Part shown: in pieces, positions 44,278 to 51,826 of the stretch
Numbering within the stretch: the first letter of the stretch is position 1
Layout of the letters: each line of letters starts with the position of its first letter
Assembly: GCF_028595265.1 (NCBI RefSeq)
Contig: NZ_JAQQXP010000003.1
Coordinates: forward strand, 1-64,000
DNA length: 64,000 nt
Direction: 5' to 3'
DNA from: Alteromonas gilva
Lineage (GTDB): Bacteria; Pseudomonadota; Gammaproteobacteria; Enterobacterales; Alteromonadaceae
Position numbers and translations under genes: made by a program
The notes under the pieces: generated by a model
Database searches by the model: none
The model's input: only the letters and a program-made list of their open reading frames with translations
What the model was told of the DNA's origin: nothing

Positions 44278-44484
44278 CTACTCATTTTTTGTATCTTTAT
44301 ACCATTCATCAAACCACCTTTTGAATGCGACTCCAACAATCAAAAGGAAAATAATAATTAATATTGTTTCACCAAATGTTCCTAGAACTAATACATCTCC
44401 TATCCATGCTAAGCTAACAAGTATAAATAATATAAAAATATACGTACTCCAAAATAACGTTCTTTTTTTATTAAGTCTTTTCAT
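44278..44484 (-). CDS. Two-TM small protein, candidate bacteriocin immunity protein
   Basis: 68 residues: a basic start (MKRLNKKRT), two hydrophobic segments (about 11-30 and 37-54), and a charged tail (KRWFDEWYKDTKNE). This is the usual build of immunity proteins of small membrane-active bacteriocins. It follows the precursor gene by 66 bases on the same strand, with a 12-bp perfect hairpin between. A weak TGGAAA lies before its ATG. Function is inferred from position and shape only. Confidence 0.5.
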   Translation of the reverse strand: MKRLNKKRTLFWSTYIFILFILVSLAWIGDVLVLGTFGETILIIIFLLIVGVAFKRWFDEWYKDTKNE

Positions 44485-44500
44485 GGTTTTTCCAGTTTAT

Positions 44501-44529
44501 CGACAATATCGATAGATTCGATATTGTCG
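44501..44529. repeat. Perfect 12-bp hairpin between precursor and immunity candidate
   Basis: CGACAATATCGA (44501-44512) and TCGATATTGTCG (44518-44529) with a 5-base loop. On the minus strand no T run follows, so it is not a usual terminator for the operon; it may stabilise the precursor message or slow transcription. On the plus strand GTATATGCATTTTTTT follows, resembling a terminator. Confidence 0.8.
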
Positions 44530-44550
44530 GTATATGCATTTTTTTAGGCT

Positions 44551-44775
44551 TTAGTTAAATAAGTCATAAATAGCACTACCTAGCTCTTTGCCTAGATCAT
44601 CGGCTCCCAAAGCTGTTGCTGCGGCGAAAGAAGCACCACCTACTGATGCCAATGCAGATCCTACGGCAAATGCTGTCATACCTACGCTTATACCAGTAAT
44701 TGTGACGCCTGCAATCACGAGCTCATCTACACCACCACTTACTTCTTGTAACTCATTTACGTTTAATTCACGCAT
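44551..44775 (-). CDS. Double-glycine-leader bacteriocin-like precursor peptide
   Basis: 74 residues. The first 15, MRELNVNELQEVSGG, are a classic double-glycine leader (compare microcin V type leaders, M-R-x-L-x-x-x-E-L-x-x-V-S-G-G). The predicted mature peptide starts VDELVIAG and has ~59 residues, rich in Gly, Ala and Val with a hydrophobic GISVGMTAFAVGSALASVGG stretch and the acidic end DDLGKELGSAIYDLFN. It has no cysteine. AAGGAAAGAAG precedes the ATG. C39-peptidase ABC exporters cut such leaders; the exporter at 29002-31176 is the only one in the window. Target and activity are unknown. Confidence 0.85.
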   Translation of the reverse strand: MRELNVNELQEVSGGVDELVIAGVTITGISVGMTAFAVGSALASVGGASFAAATALGADDLGKELGSAIYDLFN

Positions 44776-44942
44776 AATCTTCTTTCCTTAGATATTGGTT
44801 TTTAAACCAGGATGTTGTTTGCTAGCTGTTGACTAGCGGTTAATAATAGTGGACACAATCACCCATCATATGTTGGCTAGTTTCACTATTAATTCGGGCT
44901 TCGTTATTAAGTTCTGATTAGTTAACTCTTCTTTTAAGCCTA

Positions 44943-45068
44943 TTAATAGGCTCTAGTAACCATTCGATTAATGTGCGCTGTTGTACCAGCTTGCTCAATA
45001 CGTGTATTAGCTTCTAGAATTGCTCTGTGAGCGTCTTGCGAGGTGAGGTTTATTGGTAAGTAAGTCAT
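44943..45068 (-). CDS. 41-residue peptide of unknown function, upstream of the precursor
   Basis: MTYLPINLTSQDAHRAILEA then NTRIEQAGTTAHINRMVTRAY, stop TAA. The ATG is preceded by GAGGAG with 8-base spacing, a strong ribosome binding site. It is too short for routine gene finders. It has no Gly-Gly leader, no signal peptide and no membrane segment; it is a mixed, mildly basic, probably helical peptide. It lies ~167 bases upstream of the precursor on the same strand and may be co-transcribed. I do not recognise a family. Confidence 0.55.
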   Translation of the reverse strand: MTYLPINLTSQDAHRAILEANTRIEQAGTTAHINRMVTRAY

Positions 45069-45423
45069 GTTATCTGCTCCTCTGGATGATGGAGTAATTA
45101 TGATTCACGAATAGCTGAATAACACCTGTATCTATGGACGTTTGTAGTTGGATTAGTCTTAAATATTTCGTCTTACTGTAGTTGACGAGATAGTTAATTC
45201 AGAGGTTTACAGAAGTAATATTTTCGAGGTCTGAATTATGAAACGTAGATATTCCTTCATGTTTAATTTGGCCACTATTAGGTACAGAAAGGGGGAAGCA
45301 CAGAGAAAGAATGTGATTGAATGACATCAGTAATGTACTACCCCTGTTCAGCAATTGAATTGCATAAGAGTAGTACATTTTCCAGAAAGTACTCAGCTAC
45401 ACTTTTACATTCCAGAACGCGAT
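45069..45423. other. AT-rich intergenic region upstream of the bacteriocin locus
   Basis: It holds the promoter region of the minus-strand small-peptide genes (AT-rich from 45090 to 45240) and, at 45332-45379, a nested palindrome described separately. A 28-codon plus-strand frame at 45238-45324 is too weak to call. Confidence 0.5.
45332..45379. repeat. Nested palindromic element
   Basis: Outer arms AATGTACTAC (45332-45341) and GTAGTACATT (45370-45379) are a perfect inverted pair around a 28-base loop. The loop itself holds a second perfect palindrome, GCAATT-G-AATTGC (45351-45363). The structure could form a two-level stem in RNA or a cruciform in DNA. It lies 45 bases past the stop of glutathione reductase and may end that message, but no T run follows on the minus strand. 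Confidence 0.7.
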
Positions 45424-46770
45424 CTACATAGTAACAAACTCTTCGGCGCTGGTGGGGTGGATAGCAATACAGGCATCAAAGTCTGCTTTTGTAGCACCCA
45501 TTTTAATTGCTACGCCAAAGCCTTGTAAAATCTCATCCATCGCGTAACCGATACCATGTAAGCCCACGACCTTTTCGTCGTCGCCGGCGCAGATAAGTTT
45601 CATACAGGTAAGCTGGCGGTGGTGCGTGACGGCTGTATACATGGCGGCAAAGCTGGAACGATAAATAGTCAGATTGTCCTTACCGTATTTGGCTTCCGCT
45701 TCGCTTTCAGTCATACCGATGGTGCCGATCGGCGGGTGACTGAATATGACCGTGGGGATCATCGCATGATCAAGATGGGCATTGTCCTGACCGTTAAAGA
45801 GGCGTTCGCTTAACATGCGGCCGGCTTTCACGGCTACCGGCGTTAATTCTGGCTGGCCGGTAATATCGCCAACGGCATACAGTCCGTCCACATTGGTATT
45901 TTGAAATTTATCGACCACAATCTGGCCGTTATTGCGCATCTCTATGCCGGTATTTTCCAGCCCGATCCCAGCGGTGTTAGGCTGGCGGCCTGTGGCCCAG
46001 ATAAGGCAGTCTACGATGAGGGTATTCCCGTCGGTCATACTCAATTCAAGATCGCCATTATCAAGCTTGGTGACTTTTTCAATTTCGGTTTTTTCGTGAA
46101 TATCGATGCCTTCTTCGAGCATCAGGGTTTTTAGGGTTTCCTGTAGCATGTCATCAAAGCCACGCAGCGGTAACTCCTGGCGGATTATTGAGTGAGTTTC
46201 GCTCCCCAGGGCGTTAAGAACGCCAGCCAGCTCAACACCAATGTAGCCACCACCCACGACCGCTACGCGACGAGGTTGTTCAGCGAGTTCAAAAAAGCCG
46301 TCTGAATCTATACCATGCTCGGCACCGGGAATTGCTGGCCGAAAGGGTTTACCGCCGGTAGCGATTAGGATGTGCGCAGCGGTATATTGCTCGCCGTCAA
46401 CTTCAACGGTATGCGCGTCGATAAATTTCGCAAAGCCCTTAACCAGGGTAACCTGGTTATTGCCCAATACGCGATCGTATGAGGCGTGAATGCGCGAGAT
46501 GTAGGCCTGACGACTGGCGACCAGTTTAGACCAGTCAAACTTGTTTACAGTGACATCAAAACCATAGTCAGGGCCATATTTATGTATAGCTTCTGCAACC
46601 TGGGCACCATACCACATTGCCTTTTTGGGAACGCAGCCCACATTGACACAGGTGCCACCGACTGCCTTGCCTTCAATAAGCAGTACTTTTTTGCCGTGTT
46701 TTGCGGCACGGTTGGCCGAAGCGATACCGCCACTGCCACCACCTACACAAATATAGTCAAACTGTTGCAT
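45424..46770 (-). CDS. gor: Glutathione-disulfide reductase
   Basis: A 448-residue flavoprotein. FAD site: GGGSGGIASANRAAKHGKKV; redox-active disulfide: GGTCVNVGCVPKKAMW; NADPH site: VVGGGYIGVELAGVL with arginine-containing SIIRQELPLRGF; C-terminal dimer motif HPTSAEEFVTM with the catalytic histidine. It regenerates glutathione in the cytoplasm. It is divergent from the dps-like gene, a natural oxidative-stress pairing. Confidence 0.96.
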   Translation of the reverse strand: MQQFDYICVGGGSGGIASANRAAKHGKKVLLIEGKAVGGTCVNVGCVPKKAMWYGAQVAEAIHKYGPDYGFDVTVNKFDWSKLVASRQAYISRIHASYDRVLGNNQVTLVKGFAKFIDAHTVEVDGEQYTAAHILIATGGKPFRPAIPGAEHGIDSDGFFELAEQPRRVAVVGGGYIGVELAGVLNALGSETHSIIRQELPLRGFDDMLQETLKTLMLEEGIDIHEKTEIEKVTKLDNGDLELSMTDGNTLIVDCLIWATGRQPNTAGIGLENTGIEMRNNGQIVVDKFQNTNVDGLYAVGDITGQPELTPVAVKAGRMLSERLFNGQDNAHLDHAMIPTVIFSHPPIGTIGMTESEAEAKYGKDNLTIYRSSFAAMYTAVTHHRQLTCMKLICAGDDEKVVGLHGIGYAMDEILQGFGVAIKMGATKADFDACIAIHPTSAEEFVTM

Positions 46771-47152
46771 TACAAAATTCTCTCATTTTTAGTTATTTGC
46801 ATTGTGACACGAATTAACTCACATCGACAATTCCCGCCAATCCGGCTGTCCGTTACAACGTTAACAATGACCGGAAATGGGTTGAAGATCTTTCCTTATC
46901 GCTGTTTGCCTTAAGTGGAGACGCCCGGACAAGCTGAACTTAATGCTGGCTCTGAATATTTTACATCAGTTTGCAGGATTTACTGTTTATGGTGACTGTT
47001 TATCGGTAAATACACTTTTGCTTGCAGCGCTGCAGCCTACGTTTTAAAAGGCCTGAAGGGTATATTTCCTATCCGGTATAGGGCTTGCTTCAGTTATACG
47101 ACACGATGTTTATTAAATAATAAGTATCATTTTTAAATGAGCAGGAGGAAAA
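46771..47152. other. Divergent gor-dps intergenic region
   Basis: It carries the promoters of gor (minus) and the Dps-like gene (plus). A perfect 12-base palindrome TGCAGCGCTGCA lies at 47023-47034. Close to dps, AATAATAAGTATCATTTTT (near 47118-47136) resembles a degenerate Fur box but matches poorly. No gene is visible. Confidence 0.45.
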
Positions 47153-47665
47153 ATGAGTAACGTAAAAATTGCAGAATTTACCGCTCCGGGTATGAAAGAC
47201 AACCAGGCGATAGAGACCATTGCTATATTGGATGATCGCATGGTGGCGCTGATTGATCTTCAGCTCACTCTTAAACACATTCACTGGAACGTCGTCGGTC
47301 CAAACTTTATTGGCGTGCACGAAATGCTGGACCCACAGGTCGAGGCGGTACGTGAAATGACCGACACGATAGCTGAGCGCATTGCCACCCTCGGGGGCGT
47401 GCCAGTCGGTACACCTCAGTCACTGGTCGATCGTCGCCGCTGGCAGGATTACAGTGTTGGCAAAGGGCTCGTTACCGACCACTTAAGCGCGCTCAACAAA
47501 GTTTACGACGGGGTGAATGAAGACCACCGTAAGGCACTCACTAAGCTGGCAGAAACTGACCCAGTGTCTGAAGATATGGTGATCGGACAGCTAGCCCAGT
47601 TAGAGCAGTTCCAATGGTTTGTCAGAGCCCATATTGAGTCGTCGACCGGCGAACTCAAGCAATAA
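47153..47665 (+). CDS. dps: Dps-family DNA-binding ferritin-like protein
   Basis: 170 residues, typical for Dps. The ferroxidase residues are in LKHIHWNVVGPNFIGVHEML (His, Asp/Glu positions) and DPQVEAVREMTDTIAERI. It binds iron and shields DNA from peroxide. A strong GGAGG lies 6 bases before the ATG. It is followed by a strong terminator, so the gene is monocistronic. Confidence 0.94.
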   Translation: MSNVKIAEFTAPGMKDNQAIETIAILDDRMVALIDLQLTLKHIHWNVVGPNFIGVHEMLDPQVEAVREMTDTIAERIATLGGVPVGTPQSLVDRRRWQDYSVGKGLVTDHLSALNKVYDGVNEDHRKALTKLAETDPVSEDMVIGQLAQLEQFQWFVRAHIESSTGELKQ

Positions 47666-47683
47666 TTGCGGGCTTAACTACCT

Positions 47684-47713
47684 AAAAAACCGTGGCAATC
47701 GCCACGGTTTTTT
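47684..47713 (+). terminator. Terminator of the dps gene
   Basis: A 13-bp perfect stem AAAAAACCGTGGC / GCCACGGTTTTTT with a 4-base loop, 18 bases after the dps stop. Confidence 0.93.
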
Positions 47714-47794
47714 TATGCCCAACAAAATAATCATTGGCGCAGCCGGATAAGTTTATATATTGTGTAGCATATTATAGCAAAACATATATGGTGG

Positions 47795-48007
47795 ATGGTT
47801 TTGGGAATCGTTAAAATATCGGACAAGCTGCACAAAGAAGTGCGCAAGAACAGTATGGTCATGGAACGTTCTATTAATTCCCAGGCTGAGTTCTGGATGA
47901 AGATAGGGCGGCTCGCGGAGCAGAACCCGACTCTGACATACGAGCAAATCCTGGCCACAGAAATGCGCGAACAAAATATCGCGTCGGTGCGACTGGTGCA
48001 TGAATAA
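47795..48007 (+). CDS. ParD-like antitoxin-family protein
   Basis: 70 residues: GIVKISDKLHKEVRKNSMVM, then ERSINSQAEFWMKIGRLAEQNP, as in the ParD-like ribbon-helix-helix family. There is no toxin gene. Instead its last 8 bases overlap the start of a methionine aminopeptidase gene (48000). This partner choice recurs in proteobacteria, so the protein may act with the peptidase rather than as an antitoxin. The start is uncertain (ATG 47795). Confidence 0.75.
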   Translation: MVLGIVKISDKLHKEVRKNSMVMERSINSQAEFWMKIGRLAEQNPTLTYEQILATEMREQNIASVRLVHE

Positions 48008-48776
48008 TATCAACATTAAAACGCCGGCAGAGTTATCGTTAATGCGCGAGTCCGGGCGTTTATTGGCGAGGGTTTTTGAGGCGCTGAACTCCCTTGTTGT
48101 CGCCGGTATCACCACGCTCGAAATAAATCAGTTTGTTGAGCACTTTATCGTCGAGGTGCTCGCTGCCAGACCCGCCAGTAAAGGTCAGTATGGCTACCAG
48201 TACGTGCTCAATAGTTCCATCAATGAAGTGGTTTGTCACGGTGTGCCGTCGGCAACCAAGCGCTTGCGTAATGGTGATATTGTTAATCTTGATATCACCC
48301 TTGAGAAAAACGGTTTTATTGCTGACAGCAGCAAAATGTATGTGATTGGTGAGACGTCCTTACAAGCCAGGCGGTTGGTTGATGTGGCTTATCAGGCTAT
48401 GTGGGAAGGGATTAACCAGGTTCGGCCGGGGGCGACAACGGGCGACATTGGCCATGCTATCCAAACCTATACTGAGCGTCACGGTTTTACTGTGGTCAGA
48501 GATTATTGCGGTCATGGCATTGGCCGTGAGATGCATGAAGAGCCGCAAATTCTTCATTTTGGCAGGGCCAAGACCGGGGTGACCTTAACCGAGGGAATGG
48601 TTTTTACTATCGAGCCGATGATTAACCAGGGATCATATAAAACAAAGCAAAAAAAGGATGGCTGGACGGTAATCACCCGCGACCGCAAATTATCTGCTCA
48701 GTGGGAGCATACCCTTGCGGTAACGGCTACCGGATACGAGGTGTTAACGCTGCGGCCAGAGGAAGCAATGGCGTAG
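48000..48776 (+). CDS. map: Type I methionine aminopeptidase
   Basis: 258 residues. Metal ligands are complete: two Asp in NLDITLEKNGFIADSSKM, His in GHGIGREMHEEP, Glu in GMVFTIEPM, and Glu in AQWEHT. It removes N-terminal methionine. It starts inside the ParD-like gene with 8 bases of overlap. Since it is not next to rpsB or secY, it may be a second, non-housekeeping copy; that cannot be decided here. Confidence 0.93.
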   Translation: MNNINIKTPAELSLMRESGRLLARVFEALNSLVVAGITTLEINQFVEHFIVEVLAARPASKGQYGYQYVLNSSINEVVCHGVPSATKRLRNGDIVNLDITLEKNGFIADSSKMYVIGETSLQARRLVDVAYQAMWEGINQVRPGATTGDIGHAIQTYTERHGFTVVRDYCGHGIGREMHEEPQILHFGRAKTGVTLTEGMVFTIEPMINQGSYKTKQKKDGWTVITRDRKLSAQWEHTLAVTATGYEVLTLRPEEAMA

Positions 48777-48798
48777 AACGCGGCGTATGGTGAAGGGC

Positions 48799-50127
48799 TT
48801 ATTCTGTGTTATCTTCGCCATCCTCTTCTTCATCATCAGTTTGCTTTTCAATTAAGATCTCAAAGGTTCGCTTGTGATCTCTCTCATATTGCTTGAGTTT
48901 GCCAATGGTCGCGGCGGTAAACTCATGCCCGGCAGGCAATAATAAAATGTGGTTTTCGTTGTACAGGTTATTACCAAGCACTAACCCCGGGGTTAATGCA
49001 TTTGTACCAATATGGTCGTCAATAAACTGCGGTTTATCGATGTCGCTATTGCTTAAGAGTAAGTCAAGATAGGCACCATCGTAGCGGCTGTTTGTGTATT
49101 TTTTGAGTTCAGCCTTGGCTTCCAGGGGCGGCATTTTATGGCCGGTCATACGGCCACTGACTAATCGCCAGTAGTCGCGGGATATGGCATGAATACGTGC
49201 ACCAGTTGGTATCTCGTTAGCGACCTTTTTAAACAGTCCGCTGCCGTTATAGTGCTCAAACTGAAACTCAATAATGTCAGCAATGGGTTGCATATGCACC
49301 GCCGGGGCCAGAATTGTTTTTGCCAGCGTGGTTTGCGACAAATAATCTTTTTGCTGTTGGTAGGTGAGTTTGGCAAAAGGGGGTCTGAACGCTTCGGGTT
49401 TTAAACCCAGCAAGCCCAGCTCACCAATCAGGCTCGCATAGGTAAATAACCGGATATCTTCCTGATTAAAGCCGGCCTGGGTTGCTAGTTTTTTAGTTAG
49501 CTCACTTACCTCAATAGCAAACTTACCGTCGACATCAGGGTTAATGGAGATAACATTAAACAGCACTTGCTCGAGGGCGTTATTGCGCAGTTCAATGCGT
49601 TGCAGTGCAGCCCTTATCTGGCGCGTGCGTTTTTGTATGGTTTTTTCCAGATTGCTGTTTATTTCCTTTAGCTTGTTGTTTTGGCGCTGCGTGAGTTTTT
49701 GTAAACGGGCATTTTCGTCTTTTAGTTTTACGCGTTCCAGGCCTTCCTCAATGGTGTTGATGAGCTCCTGGTTGTCCCAGGGCTTTTGTAAGTACCGGTG
49801 AATCCGGCCGTGATTGACCGCTTTAATCGTTGAGTCAATGTCGGCAAAGCCAGTTAATAAAACCCGGTAGGTATCTGCTGAGGTGTTGGCAACTTCTGCA
49901 AGCAGCTCAGCGCCTGTCATTCCGGGCATTTTCATGTCTGATATAATAACATGCACCGGTTTTTGAGCCATGACCTCAAGCGCCGCTTCGCCACTATCCA
50001 CTAATATCAGCTCGATTTTTAATGTAAACAATGCCCGCTTGATGGCGCGCAGTATATTTTGCTCGTCGTCAACGCAAAGCACCCGGTAAAGCGGTTTATC
50101 TGCGTGTTCCGTGATTGTCATAGCCAT
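48799..50127 (-). CDS. Response regulator with degenerate HD-GYP-like domain
   Basis: 442 residues: receiver (about 10-130, phospho-Asp in HVIISDMKMPGMTG), a coiled-coil linker (135-185) and a helical C-terminal domain with HD-GYP spacing. The metal motif is lost: LIGELGLLGLKPE replaces LHDxGKxxIPD, and EHYNGSGLF replaces HHExxDGxGYP. It should not cleave cyclic-di-GMP and may bind a partner or nucleotide instead. The ATG at 50127 (GGGGA upstream) is preferred. It is the last gene of the kinase / binding-protein operon; phosphate would come from the kinase upstream. Confidence 0.8.
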   Translation of the reverse strand: MAMTITEHADKPLYRVLCVDDEQNILRAIKRALFTLKIELILVDSGEAALEVMAQKPVHVIISDMKMPGMTGAELLAEVANTSADTYRVLLTGFADIDSTIKAVNHGRIHRYLQKPWDNQELINTIEEGLERVKLKDENARLQKLTQRQNNKLKEINSNLEKTIQKRTRQIRAALQRIELRNNALEQVLFNVISINPDVDGKFAIEVSELTKKLATQAGFNQEDIRLFTYASLIGELGLLGLKPEAFRPPFAKLTYQQQKDYLSQTTLAKTILAPAVHMQPIADIIEFQFEHYNGSGLFKKVANEIPTGARIHAISRDYWRLVSGRMTGHKMPPLEAKAELKKYTNSRYDGAYLDLLLSNSDIDKPQFIDDHIGTNALTPGLVLGNNLYNENHILLLPAGHEFTAATIGKLKQYERDHKRTFEILIEKQTDDEEEDGEDNTE

Positions 50128-50167
50128 GTTCCCCGATAAAAATAATGCGCTCTGAGTAATACCGCAC

Positions 50168-51817
50168 TCAGTCTTCAGCTTTGCCACACAGTGGCAGGGT
50201 TACCGTAAAAACGCTGCCTTCACCTGGGGTGCTTTGCACCTCAATGTTACCGCCGTGCTCCTCAATAATGCCGTAAGAGATTGACAGCCCCAGGCCCGTG
50301 CCCTGGCCTTCCGGTTTTGTGGTGAAGAAAGGGTTAAATAATTTTTCTAAATTAGTATCAGTGATCCCACAGCCGGTATCAGCAATTGTGACTTTCGCTG
50401 CATCACCAACTAACTCTGTTTTGATTTTGATCACGCCCTGTTGACCCGTTTCCTCGATGGCCTGGCCGGCATTAATCAGAAGATTGGTGAAAACCTGGGT
50501 GATTTTGCCTAAATTAAAATACATGTTGGGCAGCTCGGCGAAGTGTGTTTCAACTTTGCAAATGTACTTAAGCTTGTTGTTAACCATGGTCAGCGTTGTC
50601 GTCAGACAATGATTCAGGTCATACCATTGCAGCTCATCAGAGTCGACGCGAGAAAATACTTTTAACCCTTTGACGATTTCGCTAACCCGTTTTAATCCTT
50701 CCCGTGACTCTTCTATGAGCGGAGCCACATCGGCGCTGATAAAGTCCATGTCATGCTGAGTGTAAAATCGCTGTAGTTCGTCTACACGCTTACGTAACAT
50801 ATCGTCAGATTCACTGGCATCAAGCTGTTTAGCGAGGGTCATTAACAGCTGTATAAGGGGCAGGTAATCCTCCAGCGTGTTGAGGTTACTTGAGACAAAT
50901 CCCACCGGATTATTGATTTCATGGGCAACGCCGGCGGCAAGCTGGCCTACCGACGCCATCTTTTCTGCCTGAAAAAGCTGCTGCTGTGCTTCTTTTCGAT
51001 CTTTATTAGACTGCTCCAGCTCAATGTTTTTATCCAGCAGTGCCTGGGTGCGTTCGGCAATCTTTTTTTCCAACGAGGCGTTCAGTGCTTTCAGTTGTGT
51101 TTCTGCCCGATCCCGTGAGTCGCTCTCAGAAGCAAGCGTGTTCACCAGCGTATTAAAGGATCTGGCCAGTTCCGCAAGTTCGTCGTTACCTTTAATAGGA
51201 ATAATGATATCGCGGTAGTTTTTTTCAGGTATGGCCTGCAACATATCTTTGGCGCCTTTTCGCAGGGCTTTGAGTTGCGATGTCAGGTAAGTACCCAGAC
51301 CGAATGAAAAGACCGCGACCAGCACTAATTCCAGCAAGGCCAGCGAAATAATCCAGTTGCGGATTGTCAGCACAGAGGACTGTACCGCCTTAATATTTAT
51401 ACCGATTTGGATTTCACCGTACTGCTGACCCGCCACGGTAATTGCCCTGTTGGTGTCATAAACTGAATCGTCAACAACTGAGACCGCAGTATCGCCCACA
51501 AACAGCTGGTTTAATACGCTATCTTCTCCGGCCTGAGCCAATACCCTGTTTTGGCTGTCTATGACTTTTGCATACACAATGTCTGGGTTTGTCATCAGCT
51601 CCTGCACTGATGTTTCGAGGGCGGCGAGATCAAGAGACAGCAGCGCGTTCTTGGTTGTGGCGACAAATAAATTGGCGGTTGTTTGCGCTCTTTTAACCAC
51701 GGTGTCTTCGATTAAGGCGTTAATAAACGACAAACTGGTGATAATTAAAATCAGCAGTAACGTGGCCTCAATCAGTGATGTGCCGGCGATGGTTTTAGTC
51801 CGTAATGAAAGTCGCAT
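50168..51817 (-). CDS. Membrane sensor histidine kinase
   Basis: 549 residues: two membrane segments (about 13-35 and 155-178) enclosing a periplasmic domain of ~120 residues, a HAMP region (about 180-235), a coiled coil (240-285), HisKA with H299 in GQLAAGVAHEINNP, and HATPase with DTGCGI, NPFFTTKPEGQGTGLGLS. It sits between a PhnD-like periplasmic binding protein gene (9 bases upstream) and a response regulator gene. It probably senses the liganded binding protein and phosphorylates the regulator. Confidence 0.9.
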   Translation of the reverse strand: MRLSLRTKTIAGTSLIEATLLLILIITSLSFINALIEDTVVKRAQTTANLFVATTKNALLSLDLAALETSVQELMTNPDIVYAKVIDSQNRVLAQAGEDSVLNQLFVGDTAVSVVDDSVYDTNRAITVAGQQYGEIQIGINIKAVQSSVLTIRNWIISLALLELVLVAVFSFGLGTYLTSQLKALRKGAKDMLQAIPEKNYRDIIIPIKGNDELAELARSFNTLVNTLASESDSRDRAETQLKALNASLEKKIAERTQALLDKNIELEQSNKDRKEAQQQLFQAEKMASVGQLAAGVAHEINNPVGFVSSNLNTLEDYLPLIQLLMTLAKQLDASESDDMLRKRVDELQRFYTQHDMDFISADVAPLIEESREGLKRVSEIVKGLKVFSRVDSDELQWYDLNHCLTTTLTMVNNKLKYICKVETHFAELPNMYFNLGKITQVFTNLLINAGQAIEETGQQGVIKIKTELVGDAAKVTIADTGCGITDTNLEKLFNPFFTTKPEGQGTGLGLSISYGIIEEHGGNIEVQSTPGEGSVFTVTLPLCGKAED

Positions 51818-51826
51818 AATATCAAC

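Noticed and set aside
45238..45324. A 28-codon plus-strand frame (MKRRYSFMFNL...) in the bacteriocin upstream region
   Set aside because: Only a partial AGG site precedes it and it opposes the locus direction; too little evidence.
47023..47034. 12-base palindrome TGCAGCGCTGCA between gor and dps
   Set aside because: Perfect but short, and its position fits neither promoter; no known regulator recognised.
47118..47136. Fur-box-like sequence before the Dps-family gene
   Set aside because: It matches the 19-base Fur consensus poorly and AT-rich DNA gives such matches by chance.
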